64,000 bases of DNA, from assembly GCA_029961685.1 (NCBI GenBank), contig JARWKL010000015.1, positions 20,419,720 to 20,483,719 of the forward strand. Reading direction: 5' to 3'. This document shows, in pieces, positions 20,916 through 33,800 of the stretch. The position numbers and the translations under genes are program-made. The notes below the pieces were generated by a model. The model was not told the origin of the DNA. It made no database searches and was given only the letters and a program-made list of their open reading frames with translations. This stretch comes from Aristolochia californica. Taxonomy: Eukaryota > Streptophyta > Magnoliopsida > Piperales > Aristolochiaceae. Each line of letters opens with the position of its first letter. Position 1 is the first letter of the stretch.

Positions 20916-21731
20916 GACCGAGCAATGCTCGCCAAATCTCTAATTAGGGATATCAAAGATGAGTCATTTTGGGACCCTTGAACACAAACTGCCATTTTTT
21001 TAATTGTCCTCTCCCAACAATGTGTTTTGTATCATCCTATTTCTCCCAACAATATGTTTGCATCATCCAACTTGTCCCAACAATGTGCTGAGCAATGCTC
21101 CCATTTCGTTCCCTATTATAATAGAAATTCCTCATTTTCTTGCAATTAAATTTCATAAAAGTTGAGACCTAGGGGAACGAGAGAAGAGTCAAGAAGATAG
21201 GAAAAAGGAGAGAAACACTAACTTGTGGGAGAGGAAGATAAGGACAAAAGCAAAGAAGATAAAAATTGAAAGAAGAGAGCCTTGATCCAAATGCTCTAAC
21301 CCATGGCCCTATTAGTTCTATTTATAGTTGAGGAGTGATGATTACAATGCCAACAAAGGTCTGATTTGGCTAGTAAAAACTTTTTCCTTGTAATTGCACA
21401 TTATTGTCGCTAGTAAAGGTCTGACGATTACAATGCCCATTATTATTACTTATATGAAGTAATTGCACAGTTGTGTACTCTAAATCCAGGTTGACAGAAT
21501 TGAATTCAAGGTAGAATTGAAGCAGTTTATAATTGATATATTTTCGCGTTTTGTCATTGTAATCATCACTCCTGTCACTGTACAAGCTACTACACATCCA
21601 TTCCTGATCTCTAAATTAACACTTTCAAAGATAATTACGTAATCTATTGTTTCAATTCACACAGGTTACCTTTATACAATCACTCACAGCCACGTAACTC
21701 TAAATTGCATCGCTTTTTCTCTGTGGAAGAC
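20916..21731. other. Intergenic, LTR-like remnant and 3' flank
   Basis: The first 300 bases hold three loose copies of CCCAACAATGTG-type words and a TATA-like CTATTATAATAG near 21112, consistent with an LTR remnant continuing from 20799. The rest is AT-rich 3' flank of transporter copy 2. No gene seen. Confidence 0.4.
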
Positions 21732-24700
21732 TTAGGTACCGGAAGCTTTGCTATCCTCCGGATGAGCAGCCGAGCGGTCCTCTCCCTCACCGGAAACTGG
21801 TACTACCGCTTCATTTCCTTCCTCCAATTTGCTCAGCTTGGCAGTCTTGTCCCCTCCACTCTTTGCTGTATCGTAAGAAGCATGGAGCCCCAGAAAAAGG
21901 TAGTAGACGAGCAACACCACTGTCCACACACCGAATCTCATGAAAGACTTGCTGTCGATGGATCCGAGCAAGAAGATATTGATGGCGATTGATGCAGAGG
22001 GGAGCCATGGCACCAGTGGTACTCCCCACAGCCTTGGGTTCCTCGCCTGGGGTACGAACAGTTTCAGTGCCAACGTCGCGCCAAACCAGATGGGGACCGT
22101 GATCACGTAGCAGATCCAGCCGCTGCTGATGCCCCAATAGGTGGCGGTGGCGATGGAGGAGCTAAGGATGAGAACGATGCAGATGATCAATTTGTTACGA
22201 TCCGCGGTCGAAGTGGTTCCGCTCACGTAATAGCGGCGGACCAGCAAGGCGACGGCCACGAGCATGAAGATGAAGAGGGTGGCGATGGAAAGGAGATTGG
22301 AAAGGAAGTTGAGTTTCGTGAAGAAGGCGACAACGGCTGTGGCTGCAAGCATCACCATGGTGGCGTAGATGGGTGTCCCGGTCTTACCATGCACATAAGC
22401 TAAGCACGGCGGGACCATATGGGTGCGGGCGATGTGGGTGAGGTACCTGGCTTGACCCACCGCGCTCACCAGCAGAACTGTGGTCATCCCTTTCAGAGCT
22501 CCAAATGCAACAATGTACTTCGCCCAATCCATTCCCACCGCCTGGAACGCCACCGAAAAAGGAGCATTCTCATCGATCTGCTTGTACGACTGCATCAGGC
22601 AGAGTGTCACTGCGAGAAGGCAATACGCCAATGTGGTGACGGTCATGGAACCGACGAGACCGATGGGGATGTCGCGGGCGGGGTTCTTCGTCTCTTCAGC
22701 CATGGTGGAAACAGCGTCGAAGCCAACATAAGCGAAGAAGAGAACAGCAGAGGCCTTGAAGACACCGCGGGCGCCAAAAGGGGAGAAAGGGGCGTAGTTG
22801 GCGGTATCGGCCTGGGTGAGGCCGGCGATGATGATGAAGATAATGACGGCGACGTGAATGATGGAGGCAACGTAGTTGAAACGGGAGCTGCCTTTGGTTG
22901 AATAGATGGCGAGCACGCAGATGACGCAGATGACGACGACGGCAATGGGGTCGAGATGGTTGTAGTCATCGGAGAGGCGGTGGGCGATAATGAGGAAGTC
23001 TTCCGGGTCGTGGTTGAGAAGGGTGGCGAAGTAGTAGGTCCACGACCGAGCCACGGCGGCGCCACCGATGACATACTCGAGAAGGATGTTTCCGGCGGCG
23101 ATGAATGCCACAAAATCCCCGAGCTCCACCCGGAGGTAGGCGAACGAACCACCTGGTCAGAAAATTATCAGATTTTTCTCGATGTTGGCTGTAAACTGCG
23201 TTCTAAGCAATGCGATTTTCTTCTGGCAAACTGAAAGCGATGATTTACCATGACATCCCCGACCGCGTACAACGTAAACAATAGTTTTTGAAGATTTTTG
23301 TTGTAATCTAATTTCGAATATTACTTATAATGAGTTTTAAATATTGAGAATTTAATATCGACCTGGCCGATCTCTCTTATATTTATGTTACGCCTTCACT
23401 ATTACCTCGAGGTTTTAGCGCAACTGGTTTTAATATGGTATCAGAGCAAGGTAGGTCTTGAATTCAAACCTCGAAGTTTTAGCGCAACTGATTTCAATAT
23501 TAAATGTTTTGAAGGAAGAAGATAAAAATTAATTAAACTTTTATCAAATGAATTCAATATTAAATGTTTCGAAGGAAGAAGATAAAAGTTAATTAAACTT
23601 TTATCAAACTAGGGTTAAGATTCTAAGTAACCTTTTAATAAAGTATCTGCACTTTTAATAAAGTCAATTAGGTCCCTCCGTAAGCATTTAAAAAATTGAC
23701 GATTTGACCCAACAAAAAAAAAGTGAACTTTTCAAGCAATGTGTGTATTCACTTAAGATTTACTTCTATTATGGAAAAATAACTTTGAAATTTATCTGAA
23801 TTGGTTTATTTCTATTAAGTCTATCTTAGGATAAGTATTAAAATAAACTATGTACTATATTTAATCTTATGTTGATCTTAACATTGTCCATCTACTACGA
23901 AAAATCATTTAGTGTAAAACATACGAAATGGCTATTCGCACCAAATGATTTTTTATATTGGATCAACCCACTTGATCTTAGTTCTTAACTTTATTTTCCT
24001 AATCCATATTAAACAATTTATGCACAAATATTGGATGTTATCCCTCCAACAAGAATTAGTGTTTGTTCTTTAGTATCTAAAAAAGAACCCCTTTCGTTTT
24101 TTATCCTAAATTTGAACATCGAACAACAGGTAGTTACAATTTTAAGATTGGAAAAACCAACAATTTATGTTTGTGAAGCTTGGTAATTTTTATCATTCGA
24201 AAGAAAACAAAATAATGAAAAATATTTTTCTAATTTTCTTGTATTTATTTTTTTGCCTATTTTCCTTCTATTTTGGGATAAACAAAGAAACTTGTTTTTT
24301 ATGTGATAGGACAAAGAATCGGGAAGAAATTTTATGCCAAAAACATTTCATAAATTTTTAATAATTTTTTTTTAAAGTTAAATACGGGAAAAACTGGAAG
24401 TACCTGCGACTGGAATTTCGACGGCGAACTCGGTGTAGCAGAAGACAGAGAGCATGGCGGAAATGCCGGAGACGACGTACGATAGGACAACAGCCGGTCC
24501 AGCTTGATTCCTCGCCTCAATACCCGTCAAAACGAATATTCCGGCACCGATGACCGCTCCAATGCCGAACCATATAAGGTCCCACCAGGAGAGGTTCTTC
24601 TTCATGTCGTGCTGGCTCCGTGCTCGCACCTCGTTCAGCTCCGTGTCGTCGAGCGACCGCGTCAGTGCCCGATCCTTGAGCCGGGGGAAGGTCTCCTTCA

Positions 24701-24815
24701 GCGCCTGCGTGTAGTTACCCCAGCTTTGGAACGACTGCTCCGGCAGGAAATCGTCTTTCGTGAATGAGCAGAATCGCCTCTTAACGGCTGTGCTCCCGCC
24801 GTCTCCCGATCCCAT
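21732..24815 (-). CDS. Cationic amino acid transporter (CAT1/CAT5/CAT8 clade), copy 2
   Basis: Exons 24404..24815 and 21732..23152, about 610 residues. It starts MGSGDGGSTAVKRRFCSFT at 24815. It shares with copy 1 EQSFQSWGNY, GAVIGAGIFVLTGIEA, IPVAGGSFAYLRVELGDF, KNPARDIPIGLVGSM and the C-terminal LWGVPLVPWLPSASIAIN block, so a working APC-family permease for basic amino acids is expected. The single intron (23153..24403, 1251 bp) interrupts the same Gly codon in the same phase as in copy 1, showing tandem duplication. The intron carries a 60-bp tandem duplication and a TGGTATCAGAGCA primer-like fragment. The C-terminal tail differs from copy 1. Confidence 0.93.
23439..23451 (+). other. Primer-site-like fragment in the CAT intron
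   Basis: TGGTATCAGAGCA lies between two GTTTTAGCGCAACTG repeats. No LTR pair is visible, so it is likely a remnant of a small LTR or SINE-like element. Confidence 0.45.
23491..23610. repeat. 60-bp tandem duplication in the CAT intron
   Basis: 23491..23550 and 23551..23610 are nearly identical (shared ATTAAATGTTT, GAAGGAAGAAGATAAAA, TTAATTAAACTTTTATCAAA). Differences are a few substitutions. Confidence 0.85.
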
Positions 24816-27096
24816 TTTTTTTTTTGTCGGGATAGAAATCGACGAGATTCGAGCGTTGGCCGGTCGGAATATCACTATCTATGTTACTGTGGGATCCTGT
24901 ATAAAAACAGAGAACTTGAGAAGATTCATTCGGACAACAAAGATTAAAGTTGATCTGACAAAGTAACGCTGATCAGAATCGATTTGGCAGGTTGATTCCA
25001 ATCACAATAAATGAAAACCGATTAGGAAGGTTGATTTCAAATTGCAAGAAATGAAAATCGATTTAGAAGGATCAAGATCAGAATCTCCGAGTTCGAAGGA
25101 GAGATGCTTCGAACTTCAAAGAGAGAAATGCGGAAGATCCGGTTCTCCACGTTGAAAGTCATTTCAAGAGGGAAGATGCATCATGCATGCAGACGAAAAA
25201 ATCATCCACGAACACGAGATTCAGATAGATCAAGACGGACAATTCTGAAGCATTGAGAATCAAAACCAGATAGGAGAGATTGACCATAAATTTGACTTTT
25301 CGCTCAACGATTCAACAAAAAGCTCGTCGTTCAGATTTAGCAAGAAACGTAGAGAAATTCAGCACAACGTACAGCGACTTTTTATCCATCTAAAAGCCGA
25401 AAAAGGAAACGGAGAAGAAAAAATCAATCGGATAAACTTCTTTCTGGTACAGATACTACTCCATTACCTCAATCTAACATCAGAAACACCAGAAATCCTC
25501 CGGCTCAAACGCTAAACACGACTGAAATACATTCTCCTCGTCGCAAGGCAGCTATAAAAAACGACACTGAAAGCTTTTCATCAGGTCGGCACAGCCACTA
25601 AACTACAAATCGAATCAAACGAACCTTTGATACAATCAAAGCTGATCAAACGATAATTCCAAACCCGTCCGAATCCGTCGACGTGAACAAAAAGTATTCA
25701 TGAAATAAACCACAATATCCTAGCTGGATAAGAACTTCTACGTGGCGGAAGAATCAGCAATATTTTATTCTACAGAAAGTGAAAACTTGAGAATCTCCTG
25801 AGACGGGTGAGAGATTGGTCTGTGGAGTCGAGGTGAGCGATTGGAGAATATTTGAAGTAATTGTCCTGAGCTCCAAAAGGAGAAATTTGACTCTGAGGGG
25901 AGAAAAGAGTTTAAAAAAGGAAATTCATGGCAAACGGCCGCTGACCAAAGAAAAGCGTGAGCTGAGCTAACAAGACCAACTGGTTCAACCTGGTTTAATT
26001 GCCCCGGTCCCTGTTTAGGTAGGGGGAAAAAATCAGTCAATGATTTGACTCTCTATCACAACTCTGAACTCAGGGTGACCCGATCCAACTCGAGTTTTGA
26101 AGAAGAACTCGTTCTATCTAAAATTAGTGTACACACTCCAAAAAAAATATCCACATATTTCAACAGAACACGTCATCCGTCAAATGCCACTTTGGCATTG
26201 AATTGATGACATGGCATATTCCATGTCATTTTTTAAAAATCTTTTAACAATAGTTAAGAAAAGAAAATAAAATAAAATAACAATTAGATCATTTTTATTC
26301 CAAAAATAATTAGTAAAAATTAAATAATAATTAAATTATCTTTTTTATTAACTATTTTTTAGAATAATAATGGTCAGGTTCCGAACAGACCCTTTAAGGA
26401 ATTGGTTTCCTTCGTATCTGAGTAGGGTTGAAATTTAAAACCCATCATTGGGTTTTTGAGCTAGGTTGGATCAGGTTTCCGGTTAAACCCGAGTCCGATG
26501 TCCACCCCTAAATCCCTACCTTAAATCAAAATCGGATCAAATCAAAATCTCTTTTTAACCCAACCGGTGATCATCCCTAGACCTTCTAACCCCAAGAAAA
26601 TAAATTTTACAAGTGTGTCCGCCTTTTCTTGATCAGGGTTGCATTCGAACTGTCAGAGCAGTTGAAAGGAACTGAAATTTTTTGAAGAAACTTATTTTGG
26701 GTTGCAAGAAATATATCACAGAAACTTCAATGTCGAGAAGGGATAACACTCATGCTTCTAAGTACAATTACTAACCCAGGGAGTGAAGAGCTGAACACTC
26801 GGTTGTCTAATTCAAGAGCTGCAGTCTCAACCCATTTGCCATTTTTACTATAAGGATTACAGAAAGAAATGCACAGGAGTTCCCAAGGTGCAAATTTTGT
26901 CATTACTGTTATGATGAGGCCTGGAGCTGTGTAGATATTTTCACATCCCCTTCAATGGTTGAAAGAAACCAAAGCAAAATGACACAAACCATGAAGGAGA
27001 TGGAATCAACAGTTCCCGATTTAGAGAGAGGAAAGAAGAAAAAACAAATAAAAAATACAAACAGAATCACCACGGGTTGAGAAAGGAACATCTACC
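24816..27096. other. 5' region of CAT copy 2 and intergenic sequence
   Basis: 24816..about 25900 is pyrimidine-rich on the minus strand and probably contains the promoter and 5' UTR of CAT copy 2. I see no certain TATA box. 26050..26640 has degenerate repeat sequence (ACCCGA and GGGTTT words). The last 450 bases are the 3' flank of the NPH3 gene. No gene supported. Confidence 0.45.
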
Positions 27097-30000
27097 TTAC
27101 CCATCAACAGACAAGTTCTTCTTATGCTTCCCATGTCCGTCTTTCAACCTCTCCACCTTTAGTTTTCCACTGTTCTGGTCGTTAACTGAGTCGTCTTGTG
27201 CACTGCACATCTGTGACTTAATCTTGAATCCAAATTTCTTTGATACACTGCTCCATGCACTGCTTCCCTTCCCCAGCTTTTCTATCTCCTGTCTCATGTT
27301 TGAACATTCCTTCTCTAGCTCTGAAACATGCATTCTCATGTTATCCATGTCAACTTTCAGAACTTGGTTTTCTCTAACTGCTGAGGTCCACCCCCCTTCA
27401 TTTGACCCTGCGAAAGCACTCCTCAGTGGCCTAGACCCCTCTAGGTTGTCAGAGACAAGGAAGCAACCAGCTATCGAAGTTATCAACAGGAGTTGTTCAA
27501 AGAACAGGACTTGAACCACCACTCTGAGAGGTAGCTTCTCATTTTGAGCTGCATGGGTGCAGGCTTCTAAGGAGAGTTTTTGGCAGTCCATTAGACGGCA
27601 AAGTAACTCTCTCTCAGAGTCTGTGAGCCATGGGTGTGCCTGAAGAGTATAGAAGTGGAGTATTAAAGAAAAAAATAAATGAACTGAAGACACTACTATT
27701 CTTTTAAACAGTGTCAACTGTCTTGAGTTTCTCTAACACAGATGTTCAGTTGTATAAGGGTGTTCAGATCCTACTCGCTCAAAATATTTCACAAGGACCC
27801 TCCGTTTTCTGATTCCCCATGGGAGAGAAGATTTGACAGCAAGCTTCCACAATTACAATCGAAGCTCAGGCTGTTGTTATTAGCGCAAAAGTGAGAATTT
27901 TAGATTAAGAGAGACTTTAACCAATACATGCGGCTGGAAAAAGACACAGCATTTGTTGATTGACATTCTCAAGAAGATATTTTAACACCAGGATAAATAT
28001 ATTCAGTCTTTCTCTTCCCACTCTTTTTCTCTTTATTCCAAGTGCCTGCAGGCCACTTGGTTGAAAATTTGGGGAGCTTGATAAACAACTTCATATGCTT
28101 TTGTTTTAGAAATATTTATAAAAGAGAATAATCCTTCCCATTAAACAATACAGTGGGGTATCCGGAAACAGGGTAAGAATGTGTAGCATACCTTCAAGTA
28201 TATGTCAATTGCACGATAAAGGTTGTCATCCAAAGGCCTAGCATAGTCAGGGGCAGCTGCAGCCAGTGACTGAAACTTTGGTAACTTCAAGTTAACATCT
28301 GGAGCAACTTCTGCAAGGTAACCATCAATAAGCTTAGCTACCATCATTATTGGAGTCAAAGAAGACAATCCCATCAACTGCCCATCATCAACAGAACATG
28401 GTGAGGCCCCACCAGTGCCTTGATCAAAGGCTAAAAAGTGTTCCAAAATCCGATGAACACATTCTACATTATAGAGTGTTTCCATGGAGTATGAGAAATT
28501 TGGTATTAGTAGATCTTCCAACACTGCCTGGTCCAACTGCATTCCTATTCTCCTCTCCAGGTTTGATATGCAAGATTGACTTGCTTTTAGAATCATGGCA
28601 GTCCGAAGTAAACCAAATAGAAACTTAGTGGATGTGACTCCCTTTTGCATGGGTAATAAGCTATCTATCTCCTCAAGCAGGTGTTTCTGCTCTTCTTCAG
28701 ATAGTGAGGACACTACAGGTACCAGACAGCCACTTGATTCCCTTAGACTATGTCGCCTATTCAAGCCTGGAAGATATCTTTTAGCGTAATGGCTTAGGGA
28801 CCCAGCTATGGTCTCTTGCTTGATGCCCTGTGATTCCATAACAGAGATTAGCCTTTTATAGAGAGGAAGGCTTAAAGAAGAAACATCTTCATACCACCAA
28901 TCTGAACTAGCATTTATTGGTCTAGTTCCTGTGCTTATTCCATTCCGGAGGACAATTCCACCTGAACTCTGCACAGCCCCTTGTGCCAACATGGGCCACC
29001 CAAATAGGTTTGGATCTGTACAAGCTTTCACAGCGAGTGACTCAATACATCTCTTCACGATATTCAATTCTTCAGCATAAGGTAGCAGGTCCTCACATGT
29101 TTGAAGTGCCTTCATAGAATCTTTCCAACTACGTAGAACAACTTGGTTAAGGAAATCCTCTGATTGTGAGATAAGATTGACCTTTCCATACTCTTCTTGC
29201 ATTTGAAGATGTTCAGCAGCACAACGTAGGCAAACAACATTGGAAGCAGTGAGTTCTAGCTTAACACCATAACAGAATTTTGCCACTAGTTCAAATGCTT
29301 CAGCTCCACCAGGGATGTCAGAAAGATTTATAACACAACCCTCTTCTCCGTCACCAGAGCCTTCATCAATTAATCTTTGTATGAGCCCTCTCCTGGAAAG
29401 CAAGAGAAGCTGCACGACAGCATAAAAAATAAGATTAGGTTACCGAAAGGTAGAAACAACCATGGTTCTCCAACTCATCATCCCCTATTGGTCTGAGAGT
29501 CCCTCCGAATCACGCTGAATCCAGACCCAGACCTGGTGAACTAACCCAGACTCCATTGGGTCCAAGTCAAGTCCTGAATTCTGGTCACAGAACCCTGGAA
29601 ACAACACACAGAAAATAACAACGATTGATAGTTCCAGCTTTGAAGATCATTGCAGAAGGACACACCTTGTGAAGATGAAAAGACATTTCACCAACTTCCA
29701 CAACAACATCACTTGGAAGACCAATGGGACAAAACCTACACAATGAATAAGGCCACTCAAAACATCAAAATTATCTAACAAAGAGAATGCAGCTGCTTAT
29801 ATTACTAATGCAACAATTCTGTGTACCCCAGGAAGCAGATTTCATCAAGGTGCCCATGTTAGAGAACTTCATTATATGGATTTGATGGAAAACTTTATTA
29901 GACGAAAGATCAGCCAGACCTAAACTGCAAATGAATCACATAATCATGATGAGTGAAGACCCTGCAAATACATGTACAGCCTAACTGCAAATTTTCAATA

Positions 30001-30857
30001 GAAACAAAATATACAATAAAAGAAGGACCTGAAACCAAATCTTCGAAGAAAATGTGGAAATTGAGGTCTACTGTATAAGAAAGCAATAAATTTAAAAAAA
30101 GAATAATAAAGAAAACAGAATGCACGAATAGAAGCACAATTTAACCATCAAAACAAGTATGGAACAACCAAAATACTTATCCTCAAAAAAGTCTAAAACT
30201 CAAAGAAAAGAAAGAAAGAAAAGGAACATACCCCAAAAAATAAGGAAAACAGTGTAAATTTATAAAGTTGTCATCACAGACGATGCATGGAAATTTGCTT
30301 CACTTTCTACACAAACAGTGGCACAAGTTCCAAACAGAAGAAGCATCACAGAGAGAGAGAGAGAGAGAAGATTTAAGGATCTGTATTTCCAAATGATTGC
30401 AACATCTACTAGAATTAGTGATGTAACAATCGGTCATTTTAGCCAGAAGTGAATTCATGAGATGGCAAATGAGCATGAAGCAGAGGACAACTGAAGTCAC
30501 AAATTGCAAATTCTTGTTTGCCATCTTCAGGGACTTGTACATACTGCAGAAAAACTATGCAATAAAATCATAACAAATCCTGATTTCAAACTATCTAAAG
30601 ACAAAATTAACAGGAAAAAAGAGATGTCTTTTTTTTTTTCAAAGGAACAAATTACTGTCTCCCCGTAGTGTAGTCAATCAGATCTATACTTAGACTAAGA
30701 TTTTATTCTGATACTATAAGGGGAAGAATGTATGAACAGCACAAATATAAAAAAACCAGCATCATGCAAAGATTAGTAGATGAGGAGAGAGGACACACCA
30801 GGCCTGCCCTTGCCGCTGAAATGCGTCAGATTTCGATCCTAGCTTCATACAAGTCAT
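27097..30857 (-). CDS. BTB/POZ and NPH3 domain protein (At1g30440-like)
   Basis: Exons 30799..30857, 29666..29735, 28192..29409 and 27097..27639; 629 residues. NPH3-family proteins act as plasma-membrane signalling scaffolds and CUL3 ubiquitin-ligase adaptors, best known in phototropism and auxin responses. The BTB fold spans about residues 26-110 ([19 protein letters not shown] across exons 2-3, [20 protein letters not shown]). The NPH3 domain starts at [19 protein letters not shown] (about 213) and includes [14 protein letters not shown] across the last junction and [21 protein letters not shown] coiled coil follows (about 537-571, [20 protein letters not shown]), then a basic C-terminus. 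The start [20 protein letters not shown] is family-typical. Exons 1 and 2 are only 59 and 70 nt. All splice sites are GT-AG and phases close. Confidence 0.94.
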
Positions 30858-33800
30858 TTCTTTGAAAAATTTAGCAAGAATGACGATGGGGTTTTGAGAA
30901 AGAGCTAATCCCCGGATAAATTATCCCGAAAAACATCTCACTCGAAATAGGTGGCATACACACACCAAAGTCGGTAAAAACAAGACAAACAGTATCGTTA
31001 AGTTTAAAGCATGATTAACGATTCTGTCTGAGAACATCAGACCGGAGATTAAGTCAAGATGAACTGCAATGCACGTCACAACTGTCGAAAGCAGGACGTG
31101 GAATTTCACCGGCAACCAAGCTGAAACTGAGGAGACAATCCCAAGCGCATTAGAAATGCGACCGGATTCGCACTTCCAAAACCACCCCAAAAGTCCTAAA
31201 ACATACAAAAATTCAGCCCCTGCATTAGATATTTCAGCTGACGAACAAACCAAGAAAATATTTCCTGAAACCAAACCACCAAAGACGAAAGAATTTCGTT
31301 CCAACTCAGAGAAAAACTAACCCCGCAATGTCACAGAATCAAACACCCATAAGAGGGCAACACCCACACACCAGAAGACCCAGAAACGCCTAATTTCATC
31401 CTTAACCACCAAAATAACCAACTCTAAGACAAAAGACCTTTATCAATAGCCGCCGACAAAACCACCCGAAGATTCCGCGCAACGCAGATATCATGAAATA
31501 AATGAAAAATAAAGGCCTTCTGGTGTTTTTTTCCTCAACTAACCTCCACAATGAAGTTCACAAAGGATCAAGAATTGCATCAGACGCCAGAAACAAACAC
31601 TTTTAGAATCACCCGGACAAAGAAGGACTCCCAAACTCACTTCCAGACTAAAACGCATATCCCACCAATATCTGCCCTGAGCAAACAGCTGGTACTTATA
31701 ACTTCAACCAGGAAATGATGAAAAAACAGCAGAAAAAAGACAGACACTTTTACTGTTCCCTGTTTCTGCATCAAGCCTTCAACTACTCTACAGAACATCA
31801 CACTGCAAACGCATGAAACGCAAAACCCATCTGTCAAAGGACGAGAAAACCGAGTGGGGATCTTCGGTTTCAGCCGGCTCATTTCCTTTTAGTACTCAAT
31901 TCCGAGAATCTGGAGAAGAAACAGTAATCGAAATATCAAACCGGAAAACAAAAAATGCACTAATAATTAATGAAAATATGAATGAATAAACAATCAAAGA
32001 AGGTAAATTTGCATTAAACAATGGCGTTAGAAAGCAACAGGTACATCGGTTTTTCATCCAACTGGACCGTGTGGGAAGATTAGATGACCCAGAACAGAGA
32101 AAAAGGAGAGAATTTTATTCCATTTCGATATTCCCTCCCAGCTTACCATCAGATTAGACAGTCCCTTTCTATCTCCATTTCGGGACTGGTGCATTAAGAG
32201 CGGGGCCCACCTTTGGGCCAAGCCATTGTGGACCGACGCCGTCCCACTTCATATGGAGCCACCCTGATTATATTTGGGCAAATCAGTGGAAGAGGGTGCG
32301 TTAAAGCAACCGGTTAGATGGGTAGAGGCGGGTCGGTTCAGATCGGGCCTAGTTAAATTGAAGAATTAGACGGGTTGACCCGAATTTGATGGTTAGAACC
32401 AAACTCGGAACAGGTTAAGACTTCAAATCATCCCAACTTTAAAATATTTAAAAAATAAAAATAAATATAAATTTATATATATAAACGCTACCATCCCCGA
32501 CCCGACCCACAAAACGAAATTACAAATCCCAACCCAAGTTTTCGGGTCCCCTTAAAATCCAACCGTGCCCACGCCTACTATTTTCCAGCAGTTCTCTTAC
32601 TCCTCCCCTCGAACCGCCCCAAGTACTTGGAGTGAGCTAACCGGATATCATATCACCCGGTTCGAGTCAGGTCTCTGATGCGGGTGGCATAACCCTGGTT
32701 CTTAGTTAAATTTTGCCGCCCGTGAGCGGGAACGCATCCTGAAATGAGTTGACTACGATCTTTTCGTGGTCCCGCAGGACCACTGGTAGGAAAATTTGAT
32801 TTACCAAATTCCGGCAAAAAACAAAATAATGAACCTGCGGTTTGCGGCGTAGGAACCCAACCGAACCGAATTGACCTAGGATTTTTTTTGTTTTTTGTAT
32901 GGTTACCTAATTGGCCGTGCGGTCTGCATCTATCATTGTCTCAACTCACTGAGTTAACTTACAATTCAGTTGAGTTGACTCGAGAATGTAGATTAGGATT
33001 AGAGTCAATCTTGCCTCTTTTTTTTATTCTGGCCTGTGTCGCAACACTGTGGTTAATAATGAGTTACCACATAGTAAAAAAAACAAAAAATTACCGAAAA
33101 TTTTATAAATTTACATGGAATTTCATGAAATAAATTTAGAATTTATATTGAAGTTGTACTTTAAATATTTTTAAAAAAATTAACGTTTTTTAGATATTTT
33201 AAATAATTTCCTTTAGCTCTATATTTTATTACCTTTTAAGAAAATAAGAAAAATAAAAAAATCAATTATTTTCAAGGTTAGAAAATCATGACTTGGTGAC
33301 TTAATCAAAATCTGATGACTGACTCACTCCTCGATAATCTGAGATGTGTCAACTCAGTGCTATCCTTCTAAAACCTTATAATAGAAGAAGCACACTAGCT
33401 AATATGGGGAATACATTATGCTTCCCCTTTTATTCAAATACTTGAAATAAAGGTCAATAAGAATAAAAAAAAATGGGATGAGACCTTCCTTGAGTCACCC
33501 TGTAGAGGGGAAGACTCCATGCCCCTTTCAACATTCTCTTTTTATAAGGATTAAAGCAAAAAAAAGGCCTCCAATGCAAGAGAGGTGAGATTGACTCACC
33601 CCATTTTGTTTAATCTTTATATATATTAAATATTTTTTTATTAATATTACTTGCTTTATGTTGAATTTATGGAAAAAAGAAAAAAAATCACTGACTTATT
33701 GTAATTTGAGTACAATGAGTCTCTATTTATAATAGAGGAAACAAGTAGAACCTAATTACAATTAAATTACCCTTATCCTATATATACCCAAAGTTAAATA

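Noticed and set aside
25765..26040. Minus-strand 91-codon frame upstream of CAT copy 2
   Set aside because: Falls in the probable promoter or 5' UTR and has no conserved motif.
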